Source of the DNA: CAJQQY01 sp964352225
GTDB taxonomy: Bacteria; Bacteroidota; Bacteroidia; Chitinophagales; Saprospiraceae
Assembly: GCA_964352225.1 (NCBI GenBank)
Contig: CAYGRM010000004.1
Coordinates: 1 to 59,432, forward strand
Length of the DNA: 59,432 nt
Reading direction: 5' to 3'
The translations under genes and the position numbers were made by a program. The notes beneath the pieces were generated by a model. The model was not told where the DNA came from and did not search any database. It worked only from the letters and a program-made list of their open reading frames with translations. Below are positions 52,488-59,432 of this stretch, piece after piece. Within the stretch, counting starts at the first letter, position 1. Each line of letters begins with the position of its first letter.

Positions 52488-52775
52488 ATGAACCATTTGA
52501 CTTTTGAAGAATTACAAAAGTGGAAATCCGCCAATAAACCTTTCCAACTCATTGATGTTCGTGAACCTGACGAGCATAATGCCTACAATATTGGTGGTCA
52601 ATTAATCCCTCTTCAATCCATTATAAAACAGAGCGATTTATTAGATTTTTCCCAACCTATTGTCTTTTATTGCAAGCGAGGTATTCGAAGTCAAATAGCC
52701 ATTCAACGATTAAGTATCCGTTTTCCAGAAGCTCAATTTTATAATCTTTCTCAAGGGATTATGCATCTTTTTTAG
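52488..52775 (+). CDS. Single-domain rhodanese-like sulfurtransferase
   Basis: A 95-residue protein, one rhodanese domain: FQLIDVREPDEHNAYNIGG near the start and the active-site loop FYCKRGIRSQ with C62. These proteins carry a persulfide sulfur to thiol acceptors; the acceptor is unknown. ATG 52488 is preferred to an in-frame TTG 6 bp upstream. The sequence AGGGG of the inverted-repeat arm lies about 8 bp before the ATG and may act as ribosome-binding site. Confidence 0.9.
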   Translation: MNHLTFEELQKWKSANKPFQLIDVREPDEHNAYNIGGQLIPLQSIIKQSDLLDFSQPIVFYCKRGIRSQIAIQRLSIRFPEAQFYNLSQGIMHLF

Positions 52776-52841
52776 GTTTAACCTTTCCTTTTTAAAGTAG
52801 TTAACTTTCCAATAACTAGAATAGGCAACCTATTTTAACAG

Positions 52842-52886
52842 ATTTCTCTATTAAAAAATCTATTTTTAGTCCGCGAAATCAACTTT
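52842..52886 (+). promoter_or_regulatory. Conserved leader element of the first POT gene
   Basis: ATTTCTCTATTAAAAAATC followed by TATTTTTAGTCCGCGAAATC and AACTTT is almost identical to 54529-54575 before the second POT gene. It ends about 20 bp before ATG 52907. Shared promoter or operator is the simplest reading. Confidence 0.7.
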
Positions 52887-52906
52887 AACAAACTTAAAAA
52901 TTGAAA

Positions 52907-54421
52907 ATGAATACAAAAGATTTAGATAATCAACAACAGTTGTGGGGACACCCCGTGGGACTTTACGTATTGTTTTTTACAGAAATGTGGGAACGATTTT
53001 CATACTACGGAATGCGGGCACTTTTAGTTTTATATATGACTGCAACTGCGGCTCATGAAAATGGAATAGGTTTGGCCTGGACAGAAAAAGAAGCTATTGC
53101 TTTATATGGATGGTACACCATGTTAGTTTATGTGGCATCCATTCCAGGTGGAATTATTGCAGATAAATTAATTGGGCAAAAGAAAGCTGTCCTCTACGGA
53201 GCAATCATTCTCTGTATGGGACATGGAATATTAGCTATAGATGCTGTTTGGGCTTATTATACCGGTTTAGGATTAGTTATTACGGGAGTAGGTTTATTGA
53301 AACCAAATATTTCAACAATGGTTGGTGGACTCTACAAGCCTGGAGATATTAGAAGAGATAAAGGATTTAATATTTTTTATATCGGTATTAACCTAGGTTC
53401 GTTATTAGCCACGATGACTGTTGGGTTAGTGGTTGCGGAATGGGGATGGCATGCTGGCTTTGGTTTAGCAGGTCTTGCAATGTTAGCAGGGTTAGTGGTA
53501 TATATTTGGGGGCAAAAACACTTGACTCATGTGGGTAATCTTTTACCTGAAGAAGAAAGAAAAACAGAAGCATCTGTTCCTCAACTTTTTTCCAATTTGA
53601 TGAAAACGACCACCCAATTATATATAACTATTGGTTTACTATTAGTTTCTGCTTATGGTTGGTATAAATTAGACTGGGCTTATGGCTTATTATTTTTATT
53701 TATAACTGGTGTTGTTGCGATGCTAATGATGATCTACAGAGATCTTGAATCTCAAATTTTTAAAGATCGATTCTTAGTTTTATTGCTTTCGTTTATAATG
53801 GTAATTATATTTTGGGGCGCTTTTGAGCAAGCAGGTGGTTTGATGAACTTATATACTGACACCAAAACTGATAGAGTTTTATTTGGCTGGACAGTTCCGA
53901 CTGTGATGTTCCAAAGTTTAAATGCTGGATTTATCATTTTATTTGCAACAGGAGTAGCGAGTATTTGGGCAAAACGAAAATTAAAAAACAAAGAAGCCTC
54001 TTCCATATTCAAAATGGCAGTTGGGATTATTATCATGGGACTCGGATTTGTATTCATGGTTTTTGCTGCCATGGAATTTGAAAAAAATGGATCTTCAAGT
54101 ATGATTTGGTTGGTGATGGCTTATCTTTTCCATACCATTGGAGAGTTATGCTTATCACCAGTAGCACTTTCATTTATCACCAAATTGGCTCCTGTAAAAT
54201 ATGCTTCCTTAATGATGGGAGTTTATTTTGCCGCATCTGGTTTAGGAAACAAAGTAGCTGGAATTGTTGGAGAAGCGGCAAGTGATTTTGGAGAGTATAC
54301 TATTTTCCTAGGAATTACTTTCTTTACAGTTGCGATAGGTTTATTATTTATTGCTATTTTAAAACCTTTAAAAAGATTGATTCACGGAGCTGAAGATATC
54401 AAAGTAGAGACAGGACACTAA
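52907..54421 (+). CDS. Proton-dependent oligopeptide transporter (POT family), paralog 1
   Basis: A 504-residue inner-membrane transporter that takes up di- and tripeptides with protons. ATG 52907 (MNTKDLDNQQQLWGHPVGLY) is preferred to TTG six bases upstream. The PTR2 signature is visible: FFTEMWERFSYYGMRALLV near 26-44 with the ExxER proton-coupling motif, GGIIADKLIGQKKAV, and GINLGSLLA. About 12-14 membrane helices follow. It lies in tandem with a second POT gene, and both have the same leader element. It ends with a terminator at 54430. Confidence 0.95.
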   Translation: MNTKDLDNQQQLWGHPVGLYVLFFTEMWERFSYYGMRALLVLYMTATAAHENGIGLAWTEKEAIALYGWYTMLVYVASIPGGIIADKLIGQKKAVLYGAIILCMGHGILAIDAVWAYYTGLGLVITGVGLLKPNISTMVGGLYKPGDIRRDKGFNIFYIGINLGSLLATMTVGLVVAEWGWHAGFGLAGLAMLAGLVVYIWGQKHLTHVGNLLPEEERKTEASVPQLFSNLMKTTTQLYITIGLLLVSAYGWYKLDWAYGLLFLFITGVVAMLMMIYRDLESQIFKDRFLVLLLSFIMVIIFWGAFEQAGGLMNLYTDTKTDRVLFGWTVPTVMFQSLNAGFIILFATGVASIWAKRKLKNKEASSIFKMAVGIIIMGLGFVFMVFAAMEFEKNGSSSMIWLVMAYLFHTIGELCLSPVALSFITKLAPVKYASLMMGVYFAASGLGNKVAGIVGEAASDFGEYTIFLGITFFTVAIGLLFIAILKPLKRLIHGAEDIKVETGH

Positions 54422-54429
54422 AATATATT

Positions 54430-54462
54430 GCGGAAGAGAGTTCATCTCTTCCGCTTTTTTTT
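54430..54462 (+). terminator. Terminator between the two POT genes
   Basis: GCGGAAGAGA pairs perfectly with TCTCTTCCGC around GTTCA, followed by eight T residues; the two transporters are therefore separate units. Confidence 0.92.
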
Positions 54463-54528
54463 GATTTAAATTTCATTTCCAAGATTGTTGATTTTTCTTC
54501 AAAAAAAATAGATTAGTAATTCTTACAT

Positions 54529-54575
54529 ATTTCTCTTTTAAAAAATCTATTTTTAGTCCGAAAAATCAACTTTTG
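54529..54575 (+). promoter_or_regulatory. Conserved leader element of the second POT gene
   Basis: ATTTCTCTTTTAAAAAATC, then TATTTTTAGTCCGAAAAATC and AACTTTT, matches the element at 52842-52886 with only a few changes and lies about 20 bp before ATG 54596. Confidence 0.7.
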
Positions 54576-54595
54576 TTTAATTAAAATAATAAAAA

Positions 54596-56329
54596 ATGGC
54601 AGACAAGTTTGGAAACTCCCTAGTTAAGGATCAATTAATCCTTGACCATCCAGCAAGTTTATTTGTATTGTTTTTCACCGAGATGTGGGAACGATTTTCA
54701 TATTATGGTATGAGAGCTTTATTAGTTCTCTTCCTTACAGCTTCCCTTATGGATGGCGGTTATGGATGGGAAAGAAGTAATGCATTAGAGCTTTATGCCC
54801 TTTACACAGGATTAGTATATCTGACTCCATTATTGGGAGGAATTATAGCTGATAAAATCATGGGATATAGAAAAGCTGTTGTTTTAGGTGCATTTATTAT
54901 GGCAGTTGGGCATGGATGTATGGCTATTGAAGCTATTCCCGCTTTCTTTTATGCAGGTTTAACTTGTTTGATTATTGGAAATGGTTTATTCAAACCAAAT
55001 ATTTCATCCATGGTTGGGCAACTCTATAAAGATGATGAATCTAAAAAAGATTCTGCTTATACTATCTTTTACATGGGAATTAATGCCGGTGCCTTTTTAG
55101 GGATTTTGCTTTGTGGATATATTGGTGAAAATATTGGCTGGAGTTATGGCTTTGGGTTGGCAGGTATTTTCATGCTGTTAGGAATGTTACAATTTTGGTT
55201 TGCTCAAGATATTTTTGGAGACATTGGATTAACACCAAAAAAAGAAACTGTTGAAGAGGATAAATCTTCTACCAATGATGTTTCCACAAATGGAAGTTCA
55301 AGACTTGGTATGTGGGCAGCTATCGGTTTAGTAATAGCTGCAATTATCTATTTTTTAATTCCAAAAGATGCTGCCGCTCCACTTCTAAGTGTTGTTAATA
55401 AAAATTATATCCCTCCTTTCTTATTTGGTACAGTTACAGCCATTGTAGGATTTATTGTAACTGATCCTTCCTTAACTAAAGTAGAAAAAGACCGAGTTTG
55501 GGTTATCATTATTTTAACTTTCTTCACTATTTTCTTTTGGTGGGCATTTGAGCAAGCTGGTGGTTCTATGACAATCTTTGCAAATGATTACACCAATAGA
55601 GACTTAATAGGGAGTGGTGCAATGATATTTAAAGTCGTCAATACAGTTCTAACTGTAGGTTCACTTGGGGTAATTACTTGGGTTTTATTTAAATTATTCA
55701 ATGTTACTTTCAGTCAGATAAGTACTTCAAATATTATTCTCGGACTTAGTTTTGTAATTATTTGGGGAATTGCAATTTGGATGTTAGGCAGAGAGTTTCA
55801 AGATACAAAAGCTCAAGTTCCTGCTTCTTGGTTCTCTATTCTTAACTCCTTCTTTATCATTACAATGGCTCCAGCTGTTTCTAAGTTTTGGGAAAAAGGA
55901 ATTATCACCTCAGGCCCAATCAAATTTGCTATGGGCTTAATGATTTTAGGGCTAGGATTTGGTATTTTAGCTTGGGGAGCTAATGGTATTCCACAGGGTG
56001 CAAAAACAGCTTCAGTTAGTATGATTTGGTTAGTTCTTGCATACTTTTTCCATACAACAGGTGAATTATGTGTATCTCCAGTTGGGCTTTCTTATGTAAG
56101 TAAATTAGCTCCTGTTCGATTGATAGGATTAATGTTTGGAGTTTGGTTTATCGCCAACTTTATTGCTAACTGGGCAGGTGGAATGACAGGTAGTTTTATT
56201 GATCAAATTGTTGAATCTACAAATATGTCTACCTTCTTCTTAATTTTTACTCTTATCCCAATTGGTGCAGGTGTTGTGCTAATTTTGATAAAAGGATTTA
56301 TGAAGAAGATGATGCATGGTATAGATTAA
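54596..56329 (+). CDS. Proton-dependent oligopeptide transporter (POT family), paralog 2
   Basis: A 577-residue transporter clearly related to the gene before it: same FFTEMWERFSYYGMRALLV segment, GGIIADKIMGYRKAV, and GINAGAFLG. It differs by a longer loop between the N- and C-terminal halves (about 220-240, KKETVEEDKSSTNDVSTNG) and two additional hydrophobic helices there. The ExxER motif is intact, so it should be an active peptide/H+ symporter. Duplication followed by divergence is likely; difference in substrate range is inferred. Confidence 0.95.
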   Translation: MADKFGNSLVKDQLILDHPASLFVLFFTEMWERFSYYGMRALLVLFLTASLMDGGYGWERSNALELYALYTGLVYLTPLLGGIIADKIMGYRKAVVLGAFIMAVGHGCMAIEAIPAFFYAGLTCLIIGNGLFKPNISSMVGQLYKDDESKKDSAYTIFYMGINAGAFLGILLCGYIGENIGWSYGFGLAGIFMLLGMLQFWFAQDIFGDIGLTPKKETVEEDKSSTNDVSTNGSSRLGMWAAIGLVIAAIIYFLIPKDAAAPLLSVVNKNYIPPFLFGTVTAIVGFIVTDPSLTKVEKDRVWVIIILTFFTIFFWWAFEQAGGSMTIFANDYTNRDLIGSGAMIFKVVNTVLTVGSLGVITWVLFKLFNVTFSQISTSNIILGLSFVIIWGIAIWMLGREFQDTKAQVPASWFSILNSFFIITMAPAVSKFWEKGIITSGPIKFAMGLMILGLGFGILAWGANGIPQGAKTASVSMIWLVLAYFFHTTGELCVSPVGLSYVSKLAPVRLIGLMFGVWFIANFIANWAGGMTGSFIDQIVESTNMSTFFLIFTLIPIGAGVVLILIKGFMKKMMHGID

Positions 56330-56347
56330 GTTCTTCTTTTCATATAA

Positions 56348-56386
56348 AAAGAAACCCTCAACCCACCCGTTGGGGGTTTCTTTTTT
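56348..56386 (+). terminator. Terminator after the second POT gene
   Basis: AAAGAAACCC…CAA pairs with TTG…GGGTTTCTTT, followed by TTT. Confidence 0.88.
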
Positions 56387-56409
56387 CCAAAAATAAAAAG
56401 CAAAAAAGC

Positions 56410-56898
56410 ATGACCACCGAAAGAGTTTCTACCCAAAATGATTTCAAAGCAAATTACATTATTTACTATGCTCTAGTTGCAGGGCAAGTGTTAATCGCTC
56501 TCGTCGTTAGTTATTTGTTGATAGGTTCTGAAATAACTTTTGATTGGGATATGAGTAATCCATTTCATTTGATTGCACCTATTTTTATCTTGAGTTGTAT
56601 CTCGATGAGTTCATTTTTGTTCACTAAAAAAATGGAAGAAGCAAAAAGTATAACGGGTCTTTTCCCTAAATTAGAGCATTATCGAAGTGCGATAATTTTA
56701 CGAAGTGCGATAATGGAAGGAGCGAATTTGGTTTGTATTATGATCTTTTTTTTAGAACAAAACTATTTCTTCTTGCTTTTATTCTCTATTGGCTTGGGAG
56801 TATTTTTATTGGTTAGACCGTCGGAAGAAATGTTTAGAGAAAAATATAGATTGACTGAAGAGGAGAGGGTAAAATTTCGAAAAATGATTCAGCGATGA
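56410..56898 (+). CDS. Small four-helix integral membrane protein, unknown function
   Basis: A 162-residue protein with four hydrophobic helices at about 17-40, 49-70, 90-112 and 114-134, and a charged C-terminal tail (EKYRLTEEERVKFRKMIQR). I do not recognise a named family. It follows a terminator and is only 24 bp past it, so its promoter is probably within or before the POT 3' region. It is convergent with the 114-residue gene at 56946. Confidence 0.75.
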   Translation: MTTERVSTQNDFKANYIIYYALVAGQVLIALVVSYLLIGSEITFDWDMSNPFHLIAPIFILSCISMSSFLFTKKMEEAKSITGLFPKLEHYRSAIILRSAIMEGANLVCIMIFFLEQNYFFLLLFSIGLGVFLLVRPSEEMFREKYRLTEEERVKFRKMIQR

Positions 56899-56912
56899 AC
56901 TAGGAGTCAATA

Positions 56913-56947
56913 AGTGATGAGTCCTTATCGTAAAAAAACTCATCACT
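56913..56947 (+). terminator. Hairpin between convergent genes
   Basis: AGTGATGAGT pairs perfectly with ACTCATCACT around a 15-base loop. There is no long U-run, so termination efficiency is uncertain; it overlaps the stop of the minus-strand gene. Confidence 0.5.
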
Positions 56948-57290
56948 AAAATTCAAGTCCATCCTCCAAATCTTCCAACTCCGTTTTCCCATATTCTTGT
57001 TTAATTTTAATCCTCAATTTTTGTCTTTCCAAAATCAAATGTGCCAAACCAATATTAGGTGCAATCAACGCTTTTGGCGAAAGCGCCAATCTGATTTTTT
57101 CTTCATCAATATCTAATCGATACATTAAACTCAATAAAAAATCCAAACGATACTGCATCATGTAAGCCACTTGATCAGCCAACATTTCAAATAATTCTTG
57201 CTCCGTAGGTTTTTTATCACCAAGCACCATTTCGAAATCTCGGGCGATGAGTTCTGTCGTTTTTTCGGTAAAATCTTCTTTTTCTTCCAA
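56946..57290 (-). CDS. Small acidic/helical protein of unknown function
   Basis: A 114-residue, highly charged and mostly helical protein (KTTELIARDFEMVLGDKKPT, then QELFEMLADQVAYMMQYRLD, LALSPKALIAPNIGLAHLIL). There is no signal, membrane segment or Cys/His motif. The ATG, the steady codon pattern and divergent placement against the GGGP synthase gene (125-bp gap) support a real gene. No family is recognised. Confidence 0.7.
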   Translation of the reverse strand: MEEKEDFTEKTTELIARDFEMVLGDKKPTEQELFEMLADQVAYMMQYRLDFLLSLMYRLDIDEEKIRLALSPKALIAPNIGLAHLILERQKLRIKIKQEYGKTELEDLEDGLEF

Positions 57291-57387
57291 ATTTTAATTG
57301 TTGATTGGATGATATTTAAATACAAAAAAATTCCATGTGTTTCCCGACATTTGAAAATCATTCGCTCAAAAATCAGAATTATAACTC

Positions 57388-57395
57388 TATCTTTG
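57388..57395 (+). promoter_or_regulatory. -7 box TATCTTTG for the GGGP synthase gene
   Basis: Exact TAnnTTTG followed by CGCAA, 20 bp before ATG 57416. This places transcription start downstream of the earlier in-frame ATG at 57335, and so decides the start codon of the next gene. Confidence 0.65.
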
Positions 57396-57415
57396 CGCAA
57401 ACAATTACCGATTAC

Positions 57416-58174
57416 ATGGATCATCAAATTTATCAATCTCTGAACGAAGCAAAGCAAAAAGGCGAAAAAAAATTCGTGGTTTTAATTGACCCGGATAAAG
57501 GAAGTCTTAAAAATTTGCAAGCAACGGTGAACCTTTCTATCGAAGCAAAGGTTGATTATTTTTTTATCGGAGGAAGCTTAGTGGTCAATAATATGCTAGA
57601 TCATACGCTGCAAACGATCAAAAAATCATGCGATATACCATTGATATTATTTCCAGGAAATAATTCTACGCAACTCAGTTATCGTGCAGATGCTTTACTT
57701 TTTCTTTCCTTAATTTCAGGTCGGAATGCTGATTTGTTGATTGGAAAACATGTCATCTCTGCTCCATATTTAAAAATGAGTCCTTTAGAAATTATTTCCA
57801 CAGGTTACATGTTGATTGATGGAGGCATACCTACAAGTGTTTCCTACATTAGTAATACTTACCCAATTCCAGCGATGAAAGATGATATTTCATTGTGTAC
57901 GGCATTGGCTGGTGAAATGCTCGGTTTGAAATTAATTTACATGGACGCAGGAAGTGGGGCGCTTAATCCAGTTTCGGAATCAATGATCCATGCCGTAAGT
58001 TCTGCAGTAAGTATTCCATTGATTGTAGGAGGAGGAATTCGAACTCCAGAGAAAGCTTATCAAAATGTCAAAGCAGGAGCGGATGTTATCGTTGTAGGAA
58101 ATGCCATTGAAAAAGATCCTAGCTTGATTAAAGAAATGGCAGCAGCTATTCACGAACTCAACCATGTTACGTAA
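57416..58174 (+). CDS. Geranylgeranylglyceryl phosphate synthase (GGGPS/PcrB family, group II)
   Basis: ATG 57416 is used because a -7 box lies between it and the upstream in-frame ATG and because family members begin at this point. The 252-residue TIM-barrel enzyme shows KKFVVLIDPDKGSL, FFIGGSLVVNN, LILFPGNNSTQLSYRADALL, IYMDAGSGALNPV and IVGGGIRTPEKA, the phosphate- and prenyl-binding motifs of the family. It joins a polyprenyl diphosphate to glycerol-1-phosphate, the first step of archaeal-type ether lipids. Group II members are known from some Bacteroidota. No glycerol-1-phosphate dehydrogenase gene is in the window. Confidence 0.93.
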   Translation: MDHQIYQSLNEAKQKGEKKFVVLIDPDKGSLKNLQATVNLSIEAKVDYFFIGGSLVVNNMLDHTLQTIKKSCDIPLILFPGNNSTQLSYRADALLFLSLISGRNADLLIGKHVISAPYLKMSPLEIISTGYMLIDGGIPTSVSYISNTYPIPAMKDDISLCTALAGEMLGLKLIYMDAGSGALNPVSESMIHAVSSAVSIPLIVGGGIRTPEKAYQNVKAGADVIVVGNAIEKDPSLIKEMAAAIHELNHVT

Positions 58175-58223
58175 CAGGACTTTTCAAGTCCCGAGTATTT
58201 TTTACGGGACTTGAAAAGTCCCG
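58174..58223. terminator. Terminator-like double palindrome between the GGGPS and rsgA genes
   Basis: CAGGACTTTTCAAGTCCCG and CGGGACTTGAAAAGTCCCG are reverse complements around a loop AGTATTTTTTA. It starts right at the GGGPS stop; either a terminator or a short dispersed repeat. Confidence 0.6.
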
Positions 58224-58251
58224 CTAGGTAGATTATTAAAATAAATAAACT

Positions 58252-59199
58252 TTGCAAAAAGGAATAGTTATAAAATCAACAGGAAGTTGGTACCAAGTTA
58301 GACTCGAAAATGAGGAAGAGTGGAAATGTCGAATCATAGGTAAATTTCGATTAGATGGCATGAAAGTGACCAATCCTGTTGCTGTTGGTGATGAGGTGGA
58401 AATCGAAATTGAAGACGAAGTAGAAGGAACTGCAATCATCAAAAAAATCTTACCTCGTCGAAATTATGTCATTCGACAATCTCCTCGAAAAAAACATTTT
58501 TTACATTTACTTGCTGCTAATGTGGATCAAGCGATGGTCATTGTTACGATTATTGAACCAATGTTGAAACAAGGCTTTATCGATCGATTTCTGCTAATGA
58601 CAGAGCCATATAATATTCCTACCGTCATTGTTTTTAACAAAGCAGATCTGTATGGCGAAGATGAGTTGGCGATCTATGATTACATGAAAGCTATTTATGA
58701 AAATATCGGTTATACGGTTATTTTAGTTTCTGCAACTGAAAATATTGGTAAGGAAGAATTTAAAGCAGTTTTAAAAGATAAAACTACTTTAATCGCAGGT
58801 CAGTCAGGTGTTGGGAAATCTACTTTGGTCAATGCTATTCAACCTCAATTGGATCTGCGAGCATTCGAATTATCTGATTACTCAGGCAAAGGACAACACA
58901 CCACAACCTTTGCTGAAATGTTCCAATTAGATTTTGGTGGAGCAATTATTGATTCTCCTGGCATTAAAACCTTAGGGTTTAACCATTTGAAACCAAGTGA
59001 TGTGGTTCATAATTTTAGAGAGATTTTTAAAGTCTCGCATGAGTGCAAATTCAACGATTGCACTCATCGAAATGAACCTCATTGTGCCGTAAAAGAGGCA
59101 GTCGAAAATGGAGAGATTAGTGAATTACGATTTGGAAATTATCTTCAATTGCTAGATGAAATTGAAGATCAAAATTACTGGGAAAGACATAAAGGATGA
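58252..59199 (+). CDS. rsgA: Ribosome small-subunit-dependent GTPase A
   Basis: A 315-residue GTPase that checks the 30S decoding centre late in assembly. The N-terminal OB fold (GIVIKSTGSWYQVRLENEE) needs the TTG start at 58252. The GTPase motifs appear in the circularly permuted order of the family: NKAD at 129-132, then the P-loop GQSGVGKST at about 183-191, then DSPG. A C-terminal Cys/His zinc site follows (CKFNDCTHRNEPHCAV). Length is normal. Confidence 0.96.
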   Translation: MQKGIVIKSTGSWYQVRLENEEEWKCRIIGKFRLDGMKVTNPVAVGDEVEIEIEDEVEGTAIIKKILPRRNYVIRQSPRKKHFLHLLAANVDQAMVIVTIIEPMLKQGFIDRFLLMTEPYNIPTVIVFNKADLYGEDELAIYDYMKAIYENIGYTVILVSATENIGKEEFKAVLKDKTTLIAGQSGVGKSTLVNAIQPQLDLRAFELSDYSGKGQHTTTFAEMFQLDFGGAIIDSPGIKTLGFNHLKPSDVVHNFREIFKVSHECKFNDCTHRNEPHCAVKEAVENGEISELRFGNYLQLLDEIEDQNYWERHKG

Positions 59200-59284
59200 T
59201 TTTTTGAGTGATGAACTATGAGTGATAAGTGATGAGTTCCGAGTATGGAAAATTTAAACATATAATTTTAAATAAAAAAAGAAA

Positions 59285-59432
59285 ATGGCAGTCAACAGAA
59301 AAATATATAAAAGTAGGAGAGAAAAATATAATCGGGATAAACGAAATTTTAAACTCGTTTTCTTCTTCGCGATGATCGCACTAATTGACCTTTTTATAAA
59401 AAACAGACAAAAGATTACAGATTGGTTCTTAG
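59285..59432 (+). CDS. Start of a small membrane-anchored protein, cut by the window end
   Basis: ATG 59285 opens a frame of 49 codons that runs off the window. The first 23 residues are strongly basic (MAVNRKIYKSRREKYNRDKR) and are followed by a hydrophobic stretch (VFFFAMIALIDLFI) that may be a membrane helix with the N-terminus inside. The rest and the family cannot be judged. Confidence 0.5.
   Translation, partial: MAVNRKIYKSRREKYNRDKRNFKLVFFFAMIALIDLFIKNRQKITDWFL

Overview
The window is AT-rich chromosomal DNA from a member of the Bacteroidota, most likely of the Saprospiria/Lewinella kind (inference). Evidence: two type IX secretion (T9SS) sorting domains (type B at the end of the 3.4-11.0 kb gene, type A at 26.5 kb), a large TonB-dependent receptor with a carboxypeptidase-like N-terminal domain, PorV-family and DUF3078 proteins, many lipoproteins, a bacterial GGGP synthase, and Bacteroidota-type -7 boxes (TATCTTTG) close to starts. 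It is mostly core and cell-envelope genes in short transcription units separated by clear terminator hairpins. No complete insertion sequence, prophage, CRISPR array or rRNA operon was seen.

Layout. 0-2.2 kb (minus): outer-membrane-type lipoprotein and a di-heme cytochrome c peroxidase. 2.4-3.2 kb: decayed genes, including a frameshifted DUF2779 remnant. 3.4-11.0 kb: a secreted protein of about 2,517 residues with 23 Ig/PKD-like repeats, each with a cysteine pair, a SprB repeat and a T9SS type B tail. 11.0-11.6 kb: gene debris with a zinc-ribbon peptide beside tRNA-Gln. 11.7-14.7 kb (minus): alpha/beta hydrolase, hpt and M28 peptidase, with hpt bracketed by two copies of a palindromic repeat. 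15.0-17.8 kb: ECF sigma factor, small partner, MscS-type membrane protein, DUF3078 protein. 18.0-21.9 kb: polA and lpxD. 21.9-25.3 kb (minus): KirBac channel and a CotH-family surface protein. 25.8-31.4 kb: T9SS type A protein, ligA, a TlpA-like lipoprotein, a 180-bp palindromic element and a VanX-like dipeptidase. 31.5-33.5 kb (minus): beta-barrel protein and PDZ protein. 33.9-37.1 kb: histidine kinase, response regulator, ruvC. 37.2-38.0 kb (minus): HIT protein and greA.

38.2-47.2 kb (minus) is a three-gene surface cluster: TonB-dependent receptor, 1,360-residue secreted protein, PorV-family barrel, with hairpins in the two gaps. 47.7-48.6 kb (minus): 2-hydroxyacid dehydrogenase. 48.7-49.0 kb: a 291-bp MITE-like element. 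49.0-52.8 kb: lipoprotein, flippase-like membrane protein, DUF3108 and DUF4230 proteins, rhodanese. 52.9-56.3 kb: tandem POT peptide transporters with a conserved leader. 56.4-59.4 kb: small membrane protein, a conserved-looking unknown, GGGP synthase, rsgA and a gene cut by the window end.

The main themes are surface display (T9SS cargo, TonB receptor, PorV-like barrel, CotH protein) and several unrelated families of palindromic intergenic repeats, some of which touch promoters, a ribosome-binding region or the end of a coding sequence. The best candidates for something undescribed are the receptor/secreted protein/PorV-like cluster and the inverted repeat that joins the DUF4230 and rhodanese genes.
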